This document shows positions 56,150-64,000 of a stretch of DNA of 64,000 nt, one piece after another. The stretch spans positions 1-64,000 of the forward strand of contig QCCB01000001.1 of NCBI GenBank assembly GCA_003278955.1. The letters are read 5' to 3'. Each line of letters begins with the position of its first letter. The stretch's first letter is position 1. The position numbers and the translations under genes are program-made. Under the pieces are notes generated by a model. The model was not told where the DNA came from. It did not search any database and worked only from the letters and a program-made list of their open reading frames with translations. The DNA is from Prochlorococcus sp. AG-347-K10 (GTDB taxonomy: Bacteria > Cyanobacteriota > Cyanobacteriia > PCC-6307 > Cyanobiaceae).

Positions 56150-57895
56150 ATGAAAAATCTAAAGATAAAAATTATATCTAAATACTTAATACCTTACAAA
56201 AAAGAATTTTTTTATGGAGCTTTAGCTCTCTTAATAGTAAATATATTAAGTGTTGTAATACCCTTGGAAGTGAAAAATATAATTGACCAATTACAAAATG
56301 GATTTTCTTCAGATTTTGTTATTTCTAAATCTTTATGGTTAATATTTTTAGCAACTTGTATGGGTTTAATAAGATTATTTTCAAGACAAATTGTTTTCGG
56401 CATAGGTAGAAAAGTAGAGGTGAATCTTCGTCAAAAACTATTTGAACATTTGCTTATTCAAGATCCAGAATGGATCCAAAAAAAAGGGAGTGGAGATATT
56501 ATAAGTAGAGCTACAAGCGATGTTGAAAACATAAGAAGACTTTTAGGCTTCACTGTTCTGAGCTTATGCAACATTGTATTAGCTTATTCATTCACTATTC
56601 CTTCAATGTTTTTGATTAATAAAACATTAACAATATCAGCTTTAATGATATTTCCATTAATCCTTGGAATTGTAAGTCTATTCGGCGGTAGAATGGTTAA
56701 TCAAAGAAAAGCTCAACAGGAATCATTATCAAAACTTAGTGATCTAATACAAGAAGATCTTTCTGGCATAAGTGCTATCAAAATTTATGCTCAAGAGAAT
56801 GCTGAGAAAAAAGAATTTAACATATATAACAATGCTTATCGAAATTCAGCAATAAAACTTGCCAGAACAGCGAGTACCCTATTCCCTTTGTTACAAGGGA
56901 TTTCTTCAATTTCATTATTGATTTTATTATCATTAGGAACTTTTCAATTAGAAAGTGGATTTATTTCGATAGGTGGTTTGGTAGCTTTAATTCTTTATGT
57001 AGAAAGACTTGTCTTCCCAACAGCTCTATTAGGTTTTACTTTAAATACTTTTCAACTTGGTCAAGTAAGTTTAGATCGTGTGGAAGAAATCTTTCAGAAC
57101 GACCCTAATATTGTAGATAGAGTAGAAACAAAATTTTTAAAAAGAAAAGTTAAAGGATTCTTAGAAGCAAAAAATTTAACAATAAAGTATCAAGGATCAA
57201 AATTTAATTCATTAAATAGTCTCAATTTTAAAATTTATCCTGGAGAACTTATTGCAATAGTTGGCCCAGTAGGTTGTGGCAAGACAACACTAGCAAAGTC
57301 TCTAGGACGGATTATCGAAATTCCAGATAATCAATTATTTTTAGATGAAATTGATGTAAAAACATTAAAATTAAGCGATCTTAGAAAAAATATTTCAATC
57401 GTTCCTCAAGAAGCATTCTTATTTACTTCTACAATCTCAGAAAACCTAAGTTTTGGAGAACCCAAAGCTTCTAAATATTTAGTTAAAGAAAGCGCAACAA
57501 AAGCTGGATTAATTGATGATATCAATAGTTTTCCACAAGGATTTAAAACTATTGTTGGTGAAAGAGGTATTACATTAAGTGGCGGACAAAGGCAAAGAAC
57601 GGCACTAGGAAGAGCATTACTTGTTAATTCTCCTATTGTTGTTCTTGATGATGCTTTAGCAAGCGTAGATAATAAAACAGCAGCAAGAATAATAGATGAA
57701 ATGAGTGATAGAAGTAATAAAACAATTATAATGATTAGTCACCAACTTTCTGTTGCAGCTACCTGTGATAGGGTTTTAGTAATGGATAAAGGAGAAATAG
57801 TACAAGAAGGGGCTCATAAAGATTTAGTAAAAGTAAATGGGTTATATAAACAACTTTGGGAAAGAGAACTAGCTACCAGAATTGTTAAGGGCTAA
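56150..57895 (+). CDS. ABC half-transporter (MsbA/multidrug type)
   Basis: A 581-residue fused exporter subunit. Six membrane helices occupy residues ~15-310. The ATPase follows: Walker A GPVGCGKTTLAKSL near residue 374, Q loop PQEAFLF, signature TLSGGQRQRTALGRALL and Walker B IVVLDDALASVD. It works as a homodimer or heterodimer exporting lipids or drugs; substrate unknown. It follows a divergent intergenic region of 80 bp and precedes msrA by 35 bp. Confidence 0.9.
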   Translation: MKNLKIKIISKYLIPYKKEFFYGALALLIVNILSVVIPLEVKNIIDQLQNGFSSDFVISKSLWLIFLATCMGLIRLFSRQIVFGIGRKVEVNLRQKLFEHLLIQDPEWIQKKGSGDIISRATSDVENIRRLLGFTVLSLCNIVLAYSFTIPSMFLINKTLTISALMIFPLILGIVSLFGGRMVNQRKAQQESLSKLSDLIQEDLSGISAIKIYAQENAEKKEFNIYNNAYRNSAIKLARTASTLFPLLQGISSISLLILLSLGTFQLESGFISIGGLVALILYVERLVFPTALLGFTLNTFQLGQVSLDRVEEIFQNDPNIVDRVETKFLKRKVKGFLEAKNLTIKYQGSKFNSLNSLNFKIYPGELIAIVGPVGCGKTTLAKSLGRIIEIPDNQLFLDEIDVKTLKLSDLRKNISIVPQEAFLFTSTISENLSFGEPKASKYLVKESATKAGLIDDINSFPQGFKTIVGERGITLSGGQRQRTALGRALLVNSPIVVLDDALASVDNKTAARIIDEMSDRSNKTIIMISHQLSVAATCDRVLVMDKGEIVQEGAHKDLVKVNGLYKQLWERELATRIVKG

Positions 57896-57930
57896 AGTAA
57901 TTTTTTTTACTTATAATAAAAATTTAAATT

Positions 57931-58659
57931 ATGTTTAAATTTCTGAAAAACGTTATGAATAATGAGGAGGTAAATTTAACGAATGATGCTTATTCATTAC
58001 ATAGAATATTAAAAACAGATATCAAAAAAGATCCTAATGTAGAAGAGGATGAAATAATTTTTGGATGTGGTTGTTTCTGGGGAGCTGAAAAATGTTTTTG
58101 GAAACTTCCTGGAGTTGTCACAACTTCTGTAGGATATGCTGGAGGTGAAAAAAACAATCCAACCTATTATGAAGTATGTTCTGGCCTAACTGGACATTCA
58201 GAAGTTGTAAGAGTTATATGGGATAAAAGAGAAATAGATGTAAGTGATCTATTAAAAATGTTTTGGGAATGTCATGACCCTACTCAAAAAAACAGGCAAG
58301 GCAATGATATGGGAACACAATATAGATCAGCAATATATTACAAAAATGAAAATAATATTAAAAACATTTTAGCCAGTAAGGAACAATATCAAACGGAACT
58401 AAGCAAAAAAAATCTTGGTTTAATTGAAACGGAAATAAAAATGATTAATTCATACTTTTATGCGGAACAATACCATCAACAATATCTTGCATCAGCTGGA
58501 AGCAGGCAGTATTGTTCCGCTTCACCTACAAAAGTTAAGTTAGGAGTTTTTACTGGAAGCAACTATAAATTAGAAGAACATATATGGGAAAACTTTAATT
58601 GGGAAGTTGACAAGTGTGTATTGAGATCTGATAACAATCCTATAAAGAATAACATTTAA
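57931..58659 (+). CDS. msrA: Peptide methionine sulfoxide reductase MsrA
   Basis: Repairs methionine-S-sulfoxide in proteins. The catalytic motif is IIFGCGCFWGAEKCFW near residue 46, followed by GVVTTSVGYAGGEKNNPTY, GHSEVVRV, DMGTQYRSAIYY and EQYHQQYLA. At 242 residues it is longer than the ~170-210 typical, from a ~35-residue leader and a C-terminal tail. A tRNA gene follows. Confidence 0.94.
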   Translation: MFKFLKNVMNNEEVNLTNDAYSLHRILKTDIKKDPNVEEDEIIFGCGCFWGAEKCFWKLPGVVTTSVGYAGGEKNNPTYYEVCSGLTGHSEVVRVIWDKREIDVSDLLKMFWECHDPTQKNRQGNDMGTQYRSAIYYKNENNIKNILASKEQYQTELSKKNLGLIETEIKMINSYFYAEQYHQQYLASAGSRQYCSASPTKVKLGVFTGSNYKLEEHIWENFNWEVDKCVLRSDNNPIKNNI

Positions 58660-58686
58660 AACAATCTAATCTTTATAGTAAAGTCA

Positions 58687-58760
58687 CGGGGCGTAGCGCA
58701 GTTTGGTAGCGCACCACTTTGGGGTAGTGGGGGTCGTGGGTTCAAATCCCGCCGTTCCGA
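58687..58760 (+). tRNA. tRNA-Pro (anticodon GGG)
   Basis: A 74-base cloverleaf: acceptor CGGGGCG with CGTTCCG (one G-T pair), D-arm GCGC/GCGC, anticodon stem CCACT/AGTGG around the loop TTGGGGT (anticodon GGG), variable GGGTC and T-arm GTGGGTTCAAATCCCGC. Discriminator A; CCA not encoded. Transcribed away from msrA. Confidence 0.95.
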
Positions 58761-58913
58761 TTACTTATCCTCTTCATTTATAAGAGATTTGTATAGTTTA
58801 TATGAACTTATGCCAACTGCCACGAATGTAAAAGAAGAAAAAAAAGCTAAAACCAATATAGTAAGATTTGAAACTTCCACTTCACCTAATTGAAAAGATA
58901 TAAAAATGTTCAT
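58761..58913 (-). CDS. Small single-helix membrane protein (50 aa), unknown
   Basis: Opens MNIFISFQLGEVEVS, then one hydrophobic helix (LTILVLAFFSSFTFVAVGI) and a polar tail SSYKLYKSLINEEDK. The acidic/polar tail and single helix look like a small thylakoid or complex-associated subunit, but I cannot name it. It starts directly beside the convergent tRNA-Pro gene. Confidence 0.6.
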   Translation of the reverse strand: MNIFISFQLGEVEVSNLTILVLAFFSSFTFVAVGISSYKLYKSLINEEDK

Positions 58914-58924
58914 TTGAAAGATTT

Positions 58925-58963
58925 TTTTTTAAAACCTTAACACAATTGCTAAGGATTTTTTTT
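58925..58963 (-). terminator. Intrinsic terminator of uppP
   Basis: On the minus strand CCTTA and TAAGG form a 5-bp stem around a 10-base loop, flanked by T-runs on both sides (TTTTTTTT at 58956-58963 and the long run at 58922-58930). It may work in both directions. It lies directly after the uppP stop. Confidence 0.6.
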
Positions 58964-58970
58964 CATCAAA

Positions 58971-59771
58971 TTATAAATTCAAAAGAATTACAACACCAAA
59001 AATTACTCGATAAATGATAAATATTTTCAACCCATTTGAAGAAAAATACTTTAATAAGAAATCTATTGCTAATAAAGAGGACAAAAATGTCGTAATAAGA
59101 CCAACAAAAAGAGGGGGGAAACCTATTGAAAAAAAATCATTAAAAGAAGAAATAAACTCAACAATCGCAGCAAGAGAAATAGCTGGCATCCCTAAAAGAA
59201 AAGAAAATTTTGCAGCATCGCCTCTTTCCCATCCTGATATTAAAGCGCTAGAAATAGTTACCCCCGATCTGGAAACACCAGGAAAAATTGCAAATGCTTG
59301 AAAGAAACCTATAAAAAAACTATTTGAATAATTATGGTTTTTGATATTAATAGAACCTCTTTTCGAACTATCTGCCAAGTACATAAAAAAAGCCATCAGA
59401 AATGAGACCAATGCTATTGATAAATTTGAACGAAGAACATTTTCAAAAAAAGAAGGAATAAATATTTTTACACTCCCACCAAGCAAAACAATTGGTATAG
59501 TGCCAATCAAAATAGACTTTAATAATCTTCCATGTAAGAGGTATTCAAGAAATTTTTTTGAAGAGTGACTTCTAAAATTAAAAATATCATTCCTAAAATA
59601 CCAAGCTGTGGCTAGAACACTTCCAAGTTGAATAGTAGCGGACAAAGAGGCTCCAGGATCATCAATACCTAAAAAAAGCGATATAACTTTTAAATGAGCT
59701 GTACTACTTACAGGGATAAATTCCGTCAACCCTTGAATTAATCCATATAAAACAAATTTTAGATATTCCAA
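58971..59771 (-). CDS. uppP: Undecaprenyl-diphosphatase UppP (BacA)
   Basis: Membrane phosphatase that regenerates the undecaprenyl phosphate carrier for peptidoglycan; 266 residues, about seven or eight helices. Motifs are GLTEFIPVSSTAHLKVI near residues 14-30 and FPGVSRSGVTISSALISG. Normal length. Confidence 0.95.
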   Translation of the reverse strand: MEYLKFVLYGLIQGLTEFIPVSSTAHLKVISLFLGIDDPGASLSATIQLGSVLATAWYFRNDIFNFRSHSSKKFLEYLLHGRLLKSILIGTIPIVLLGGSVKIFIPSFFENVLRSNLSIALVSFLMAFFMYLADSSKRGSINIKNHNYSNSFFIGFFQAFAIFPGVSRSGVTISSALISGWERGDAAKFSFLLGMPAISLAAIVEFISSFNDFFSIGFPPLFVGLITTFLSSLLAIDFLLKYFSSNGLKIFIIYRVIFGVVILLNL

Positions 59772-59842
59772 AAATTATTAAATTACCTAATTAATTAATA
59801 GCAATTTACATTTAAAAAATAAAAGCTATTAAAGAAAAATAA

Positions 59843-60111
59843 AAAAACTCTACTTTAATATTATTTTTTCTTTTTTCCTTAATCTTTTTAGGTTCTGCGA
59901 AAGCTAACTATTGCTTAATAATTGGAACTTATAGACAAGGGCCTGGAGGAAGGCCTGACCTCAGTGGAATAACAAGTCCCGCCCTACATTCTTTTACCAT
60001 AAAAGATATAGAAACATGTAATAAGGCAAGCAAAAAAAATTACTAATGAAACATAGAAAGCTGTTTGGCAATTTTAGTATTAGATGGACCTGTGTATTTA
60101 GAGGTAATTAG
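59843..60111 (+). pseudogene. Small secreted-protein gene, apparently frameshifted in A-runs
   Basis: The frame from 59843 has no ATG/GTG/TTG. It reads a signal-peptide-like stretch (LILFFLFSLIFLGSAKA) and a mature part NYCLIIGTYRQGPGGR, then DIETCNKASKKNY and a stop at 60044-60046. Reading one base shift after an A8 run at 60032-60039 continues as HRKLFGNFSIRWTCVFRGN to a stop at 60109-60111. The start also follows an A7 run. Two homopolymer irregularities suggest a decaying gene or sequence error. No other gene fills 59772-60119. Confidence 0.5.
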
Positions 60112-60119
60112 TAAAAAAG

Positions 60120-60254
60120 TTACCTTTTAACATCGTGAGCACAACCATCACCTTTATAGTTTTCACTCTCGTAAAAATCATTTTTTGTCCCAAAATAAAC
60201 TGTTAATAAAACGAAAGGTAAGCTTAATATAAATAAAATAGTGGTTAAATCCAT
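60120..60254 (-). CDS. Small membrane protein (44 aa), unknown
   Basis: Starts MDLTTILFILSLPFVLLTVY, one hydrophobic helix, followed by a polar tail FGTKNDFYESENYKGDGCAH with a single cysteine. The layout is gene-like and consistent with a short picocyanobacterial micro-protein; function unknown. Its end overlaps the region of the broken secreted gene's 3' side by a few bases. Confidence 0.6.
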   Translation of the reverse strand: MDLTTILFILSLPFVLLTVYFGTKNDFYESENYKGDGCAHDVKR

Positions 60255-60316
60255 AGAGTAGACATATTAAAGAAGGTTATGAAAAATTAAAATTACAATT
60301 TGTTGATAACTCATAT

Positions 60317-60442
60317 TTAATAATCTGTCGGTCCTTTAATACCAAGATAAAAGAAGGCTCCTAACCCAACCAAAAGTAAAACTCCAGCGATAGCGGCAGA
60401 AGGTACGAAACCACCTATTGCAAAGGAAGAAAAATAATACAT
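60317..60442 (-). CDS. Small membrane protein (41 aa), unknown
   Basis: Reads MYYFSSFAIGGFVPSAAIAG then VLLLVGLGAFFYLGIKGPTDY, a single helix with a Gly-rich face and a short polar end. It resembles low-molecular-mass photosystem or cytochrome subunits in size, but I do not recognise a specific one. It follows the 44-aa gene on the same strand after a 62-bp gap in the reverse order of transcription. Confidence 0.6.
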   Translation of the reverse strand: MYYFSSFAIGGFVPSAAIAGVLLLVGLGAFFYLGIKGPTDY

Positions 60443-60531
60443 CTATAAAACTAAAACTAGTTTGATAATATCAACAAAAACTAGGTATTTGTAAAAAATT
60501 TTGACTCGAAGACAATTAGATAATATATGTT

Positions 60532-60759
60532 CTATGCCACTAAAGTCGAATCTTCGTTATCAGCAGAAATTCTTATTCTCTCTTCCAACTTAGGGCCATA
60601 TAATTCATTTCCCCAGATTTCAACTCTAGAATCATTTGGGGCCATAAAAGTAAGAATATCAGTTGGAAATAAAACTCTCTCTAAGAAAAAATTTGATGGC
60701 CCAATACATCTCAAGACAACCATGCTACAGCCTTCATTTTTGTAAGAAAACTCAACCAT
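60532..60759 (-). CDS. DUF1830 protein
   Basis: A 75-residue protein with FSYKNEGCSMVVLRCIG, FFLERVLFPTDILTFMAPND and SRVEIWGNELYGPKLEERI, matching DUF1830, a cyanobacterial family of unknown function (FERVVFPGE-type motif). The start is ATG 60759; an in-frame TTG lies at 60783. It is 93 bp downstream of the glycerate kinase gene on the same strand. Confidence 0.8.
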   Translation of the reverse strand: MVEFSYKNEGCSMVVLRCIGPSNFFLERVLFPTDILTFMAPNDSRVEIWGNELYGPKLEERIRISADNEDSTLVA

Positions 60760-60852
60760 CCCTAACAAGCAAAATATCTTCAATTAAACACTATTTAGAG
60801 ATGAAAAAAATGTATAAAAAATTACTGAAAAAAAAAAGAAATTTTGAAAATT

Positions 60853-61797
60853 CTACAAATTTAATCCAGCCTCAACTAAATTTCTTTCTTGATCAATTAA
60901 TAAAAGTGCGTAAGATTTTATAACATCAAAACTTTTATGAGGAATTGAGACATTAAGCATTCTCAAGAAATTAGATAATTTTTCATCTTTAAGGGCGTTA
61001 CCTTTCTTTAAAAACATTTCTTTTTCCTGATTTGTTTTCCATATATTCATATATTCAATCTTCAAGGGCTTTAAATGCCAAATATTGTCTATTAAAGTCC
61101 AAATATCTAAATATTCATTTAAGTTTTTTTGGATTTTTAATACATAAGATGATTCATGAAAACTCAAATTTTTTGTATTTATGGGTCGATCATTCATGTC
61201 AATAGAATAAGGTTTAATTCCCAAAAACCATCCCTCAAGAATTAATAAATCAGGGTTATCAACCCTCCAATGAGATCTATCTCCTAAACCATCTCTTAAA
61301 GATTTATCGAAAACTGGTACATTTAATTCTCCATTTATCTTCCAATTTAATAATTTTTCATGCATTAATTTTACTGAGTGACTACCAGGAAACCCTCTTG
61401 AAACATTCCAAGGGTTATTCTTAATTGCTAATTTCATTTCATTTGATGGAAGATAAAAGTCGTCAATAGAAATAACCGCAATTTTGAAGTTTAATTTTAA
61501 CGATATAGCTTCGAGCCATTTACCTAGTGTTGTTTTACCTGTACCAGGTAAAGCTGATATTCCAATAATTTTTCTATCAGAAAAATTATTTTGGAATTTA
61601 TAAGCCTGGGATAAAAGAGGTAAGGCCAAACCCCAAATCCAGTCATCATTTACTTTATTGTTCCAATATTGATCAATTGAAAGAATGTTTTTTTTATTAT
61701 TCCAAAAATTGAACCAATCATCCAAGGATTCCCAACCAATATCAATAATTAATTTTTCAAATTTATCAAGAGGAAAATTAATATCTAAATCTTTCAT
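60853..61797 (-). CDS. glyK: D-glycerate 3-kinase (GLYK)
   Basis: Phosphorylates D-glycerate to 3-phosphoglycerate, the last step of photorespiration; 314 residues. P-loop ISALPGTGKTTLGKWLEAIS near residues 79-98, ISIDDFYLPSNEM, NPWNVSRGFPGSHSVKLM, PVFDKSLRDGLGDRSHW and LLILEGWFLG are the blocks of the plant/cyanobacterial GLYK family. It is 4 bp after the GpgP gene, so the glycerate may come from glucosylglycerate as well as photorespiration. Confidence 0.93.
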   Translation of the reverse strand: MKDLDINFPLDKFEKLIIDIGWESLDDWFNFWNNKKNILSIDQYWNNKVNDDWIWGLALPLLSQAYKFQNNFSDRKIIGISALPGTGKTTLGKWLEAISLKLNFKIAVISIDDFYLPSNEMKLAIKNNPWNVSRGFPGSHSVKLMHEKLLNWKINGELNVPVFDKSLRDGLGDRSHWRVDNPDLLILEGWFLGIKPYSIDMNDRPINTKNLSFHESSYVLKIQKNLNEYLDIWTLIDNIWHLKPLKIEYMNIWKTNQEKEMFLKKGNALKDEKLSNFLRMLNVSIPHKSFDVIKSYALLLIDQERNLVEAGLNL

Positions 61798-61801
61798 CTT
61801 T

Positions 61802-62599
61802 CTAACTTAATTCTCGCTTATTTATCAATTTATTGATTTCATTTTTCCAACCATATCCGTTTGGTTCAGAAGCTAAAGTAAATTCCAAATCTTTTAATTG
61901 ATCTAATAAATTTAAGTTAGGTCCGTCAATTCCAGGAATAACGATTTTAATATCTGAATTTAAAAGTAGAGGTAAATCATTTGGAGAATCGCCTAAACCT
62001 ATAATTTCAATATTTTGAACATTTGAATATTCCTTAAGAGCATTTATTGCTTTACCTTTATTCGATTTTGTAGATAATAAGTGACTCATTCTATTGCCCT
62101 TAAAAATATCAACATTGAATTTTTTACAACAGATATCAATTTTTTCTTCTAGATAACTTGGCGGATTTAAAAAAGGCATGCTCCAGTGTCTATCACGCAT
62201 TAAGTTTAATGAGTTACCTTCTAAACCTGTAAGCTGAGTGGCTTCTTGATCAGTGAGATTATTAAGAGGAGTAAGTTTATAATCTATTTCTTTAGAAAGA
62301 AAATTTAAGATTTCTTCAAGAGATTCGTATTTTATTCCAAGAATAATTTCTCCATTTACTCTTTTAAGAGATTCACCATATATTGCCGCACCATTCTCAA
62401 CAATATAAGGATCCTTCAAGTTAAGTTCCTTTCTAATAACTTTTACTTCAGAAGCGGTTTTGCTTGTACAAAGAATTACAGGTATAGATAATTCTTGTAG
62501 TTTTTTTATAGTTTCTTTAGCAGGTGATAAATCATATGAGTGATCCATTAAAGTACCATCTACATCACTTACGACCCAAACAGAAGAATTTTCTATCAT
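61802..62599 (-). CDS. gpgP: Glucosyl-3-phosphoglycerate (mannosyl-type) phosphatase, HAD
   Basis: HAD-IIB phosphatase of 265 residues. Motif I is VVSDVDGTLMDHSYDL near the N-terminus, motif II ILCTSKTASEV, and motif IV GLGDSPNDLPLLL near 205-217. The MpgP/GpgP family dephosphorylates the sugar-3-phosphoglycerate intermediate to give glucosylglycerate or mannosylglycerate, osmolytes of nitrogen-poor marine cyanobacteria. It lies 2 bp after the GH13 gene. gpgS is outside the window. Confidence 0.85.
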   Translation of the reverse strand: MIENSSVWVVSDVDGTLMDHSYDLSPAKETIKKLQELSIPVILCTSKTASEVKVIRKELNLKDPYIVENGAAIYGESLKRVNGEIILGIKYESLEEILNFLSKEIDYKLTPLNNLTDQEATQLTGLEGNSLNLMRDRHWSMPFLNPPSYLEEKIDICCKKFNVDIFKGNRMSHLLSTKSNKGKAINALKEYSNVQNIEIIGLGDSPNDLPLLLNSDIKIVIPGIDGPNLNLLDQLKDLEFTLASEPNGYGWKNEINKLINKRELS

Positions 62600-62601
62600 T
62601 T

Positions 62602-64000
62602 TTATAAAGCACTAAGCCAAATTACTTGAAAAGGATCAAGACTAATATTTTTGCAATTGTATTTAGTGGATGTTAAAAAATCATGGGTATTGAAATCATT
62701 ATCAATTATTTTTGGTAGATCATTATCATTCAATTGATAATTAATTTTATTTTCAGTCATATTATGGATTGCAAAAACAGAGTCAGGACCTTTACCTCTT
62801 TTGATTACAACAATATCACTTCTACCTTTAGACAAACATTTCATTCCCGAGCGAGGGTGAAATTGCTTTAATTCTGATCGGACATCCATAGCATTACGAA
62901 GATATTTTAAGTTTTTATTAGCATTAGATTCAGGATTATTTAAAACAGCTGAAAGATTTTCTGATTTAAACTTTTCTCTGTTTAAGTCTCTTCTTTGACC
63001 AGTCATAGAAAAACTTTTAATATCATTTTCTGAAGCTAGTAATGCTGGCAAATAAAATGCAGGGACACCTTTCAGAGCCATTACTAATAGTTGACTCAAA
63101 ATAAATCTCTCATATTGAAATCTTTTAGCATCTCTACTGGAGTCTTCCATTGCACTCCACCAACTAATATTCAATTCATAAGGTTTATCATCACCATTTG
63201 ATAAACGTCTATGACTTACTAATCCTCCTCTTTTCTCACAATTAATTAATAAATCCTTAATTCTCTGCTCATTCATTAAACCCTCAAGAGCTCTTAGCCC
63301 AACACCATCGTGCGATGCAGTGAAATTAAATAAAGTGGTATCTTCAGGTAATATGGGCCAATCAAAAATCCATGAGTTTAGAATATCAGCTCTTGAAGTA
63401 ATAATTGCCTCTAATAGAAGAGGAGGCAATGGAAAATTATATGCCATGTGGGCTTCATCATCAGGAATGAGATAAGATAAATTCTCTTTCTGAGGAACAT
63501 TGGTTTCTGTTATTAAAACGCCATCATCAAGAAGATTATTTAAAAGAACTCTTAAGAGTTTCACAATTGAATGTGCTTTAGATAAATGTAAGCATGTAGT
63601 CCCTGATTCCTTCCATATAAAACCTACAGCATCAAGCCTTAACCATTTAATACCATTAGATAAATAAGTAGTAATTAAATTTAAGAACTCAAGAGTCATT
63701 TTAGGATTATGCCAATTCAAATCAATTTGATCTGGCCCAAAAGTTGTCCATACTTGTTTAGGACCATCATCAGTATTTATTTGGGAAAACAAAGAGGAAC
63801 TTCTAGGTCTAACTACATTTGACCAGTCAAGATTTTGTTCCGGTGAAAAAACATTTGAGATACCTGGTTCTTGGGATTTAATAAATTGTTGAACCCATGG
63901 GTGAGATGATGAGACATGGTTTAGTACTAAATCAGCCATCAAATCATGATTTTTAGAAATACTTTTGAGGTCATCCCAATCACCAAATTTTTCTTCTAGG
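62602..64000 (-). CDS. GH13 sucrose phosphorylase-like enzyme, probable glucosylglycerate phosphorylase (5' end missing)
   Basis: At least 466 residues; the gene runs off the window's right edge, as the frame continues past the internal ATG at 63942 to base 64000. The four GH13 motifs are MADLVLNHVSSSHPW, WLRLDAVGFIWKESG (nucleophile Asp), LITETNVPQKENLSYL (acid/base Glu) and FTASHDGVGLR. The TETNVP form is that of subfamily GH13_18 enzymes, including glucosylglycerate phosphorylases, which release glucose 1-phosphate and glycerate. The position next to gpgP and glyK strongly supports that substrate. Confidence 0.85.
   Translation of the reverse strand, partial: LEEKFGDWDDLKSISKNHDLMADLVLNHVSSSHPWVQQFIKSQEPGISNVFSPEQNLDWSNVVRPRSSSLFSQINTDDGPKQVWTTFGPDQIDLNWHNPKMTLEFLNLITTYLSNGIKWLRLDAVGFIWKESGTTCLHLSKAHSIVKLLRVLLNNLLDDGVLITETNVPQKENLSYLIPDDEAHMAYNFPLPPLLLEAIITSRADILNSWIFDWPILPEDTTLFNFTASHDGVGLRALEGLMNEQRIKDLLINCEKRGGLVSHRRLSNGDDKPYELNISWWSAMEDSSRDAKRFQYERFILSQLLVMALKGVPAFYLPALLASENDIKSFSMTGQRRDLNREKFKSENLSAVLNNPESNANKNLKYLRNAMDVRSELKQFHPRSGMKCLSKGRSDIVVIKRGKGPDSVFAIHNMTENKINYQLNDNDLPKIIDNDFNTHDFLTSTKYNCKNISLDPFQVIWLSAL

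Noticed and set aside
60663..60923. Plus-strand frame across the DUF1830 and glycerate kinase ends
   Set aside because: It crosses two real minus-strand genes, is Lys-rich and has no recognisable motif.
1..64000. CRISPR arrays, insertion sequences, phage genes or integrase/attachment sites
   Set aside because: No repeat-spacer pattern, transposase or integrase motif was seen; the content is core-genome-like throughout.

Overview
The window is AT-rich, densely coded DNA from a marine picocyanobacterium, most likely a high-light-adapted Prochlorococcus. The grounds are PsaK and Psb28 genes, cyanobacteria-only DUF families (DUF2499, DUF3593, DUF3082, DUF3288, DUF3110, DUF1816, DUF1830), GUN4, D-glycerate 3-kinase and glucosylglycerate genes, very short intergenic gaps and strong A/T codon bias. 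Names rest on reading motifs and remembered families; no database search was run.

Layout. 1-5.5 kb: an argC fragment joined in frame to ribBA, then a minus-strand chaperone block (dnaK, dnaJ, a DUF3110 protein, a cyclophilin). 5.7-12 kb: tRNA-Ser(GGA), then a plus-strand run with ferredoxin, suhB-like, hisZ, htpG, rpmB, a peroxiredoxin, the DUF2499/DUF3593 membrane pair and psaK. 12-22.5 kb: dxs, ilvA, scpB, a YggT protein, a MazG-like enzyme, pyk, an FtsX/MacB-type permease, a BioY-like protein, lspA and a DUF697-type GTPase. 22.5-31 kb: a small membrane protein, a PLP decarboxylase, tadA, an aminotransferase divergent from glnA (with a likely NtcA promoter and a strong terminator), a methyltransferase, an RsbW-like kinase, gun4 and mnmH. 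31-39 kb: psb28, an AI-2E family permease and a compact minus-strand block rsmA-ispE-DUF3082-(31-aa ORF)-pdhB-secD-secF-small ORF. 39-46 kb: rlmH, a LexA-boxed umuD-umuC-metallopeptidase-like cluster, dnaG, an EamA transporter, ruvA, rpsO and a PAM68-like gene. 46-56 kb: dnaE, gatA, DUF1816, rlmB, mini-RNase III, a STAS protein, carA, trpD and DUF3288, all on minus. 56-64 kb: an ABC half-transporter, msrA, tRNA-Pro(GGG), uppP, a micro-protein island (58.8-60.8 kb), and a glucosylglycerate turnover operon (GH13 phosphorylase, GpgP, D-glycerate 3-kinase) running off the right edge.

How the genes fit together. Most are core housekeeping genes: replication and repair (dnaE, dnaG, ruvA, umuDC), translation (rpsO, rpmB, gatA, rsmA, rlmB, rlmH, tadA, mnmH), isoprenoids (dxs, ispE), secretion (secDF, lspA), and nitrogen and amino acid metabolism (glnA, carA, trpD, ilvA, hisZ). 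The less ordinary parts are the argC/ribBA join, two genes that seem to start at non-ATG/GTG/TTG codons (scpB and the STAS gene), the SOS cassette with an uncharacterised HEATH-motif protein, the micro-protein island with a broken secreted-protein gene, and the glucosylglycerate operon. I saw no CRISPR array, insertion sequence, prophage or rRNA operon.
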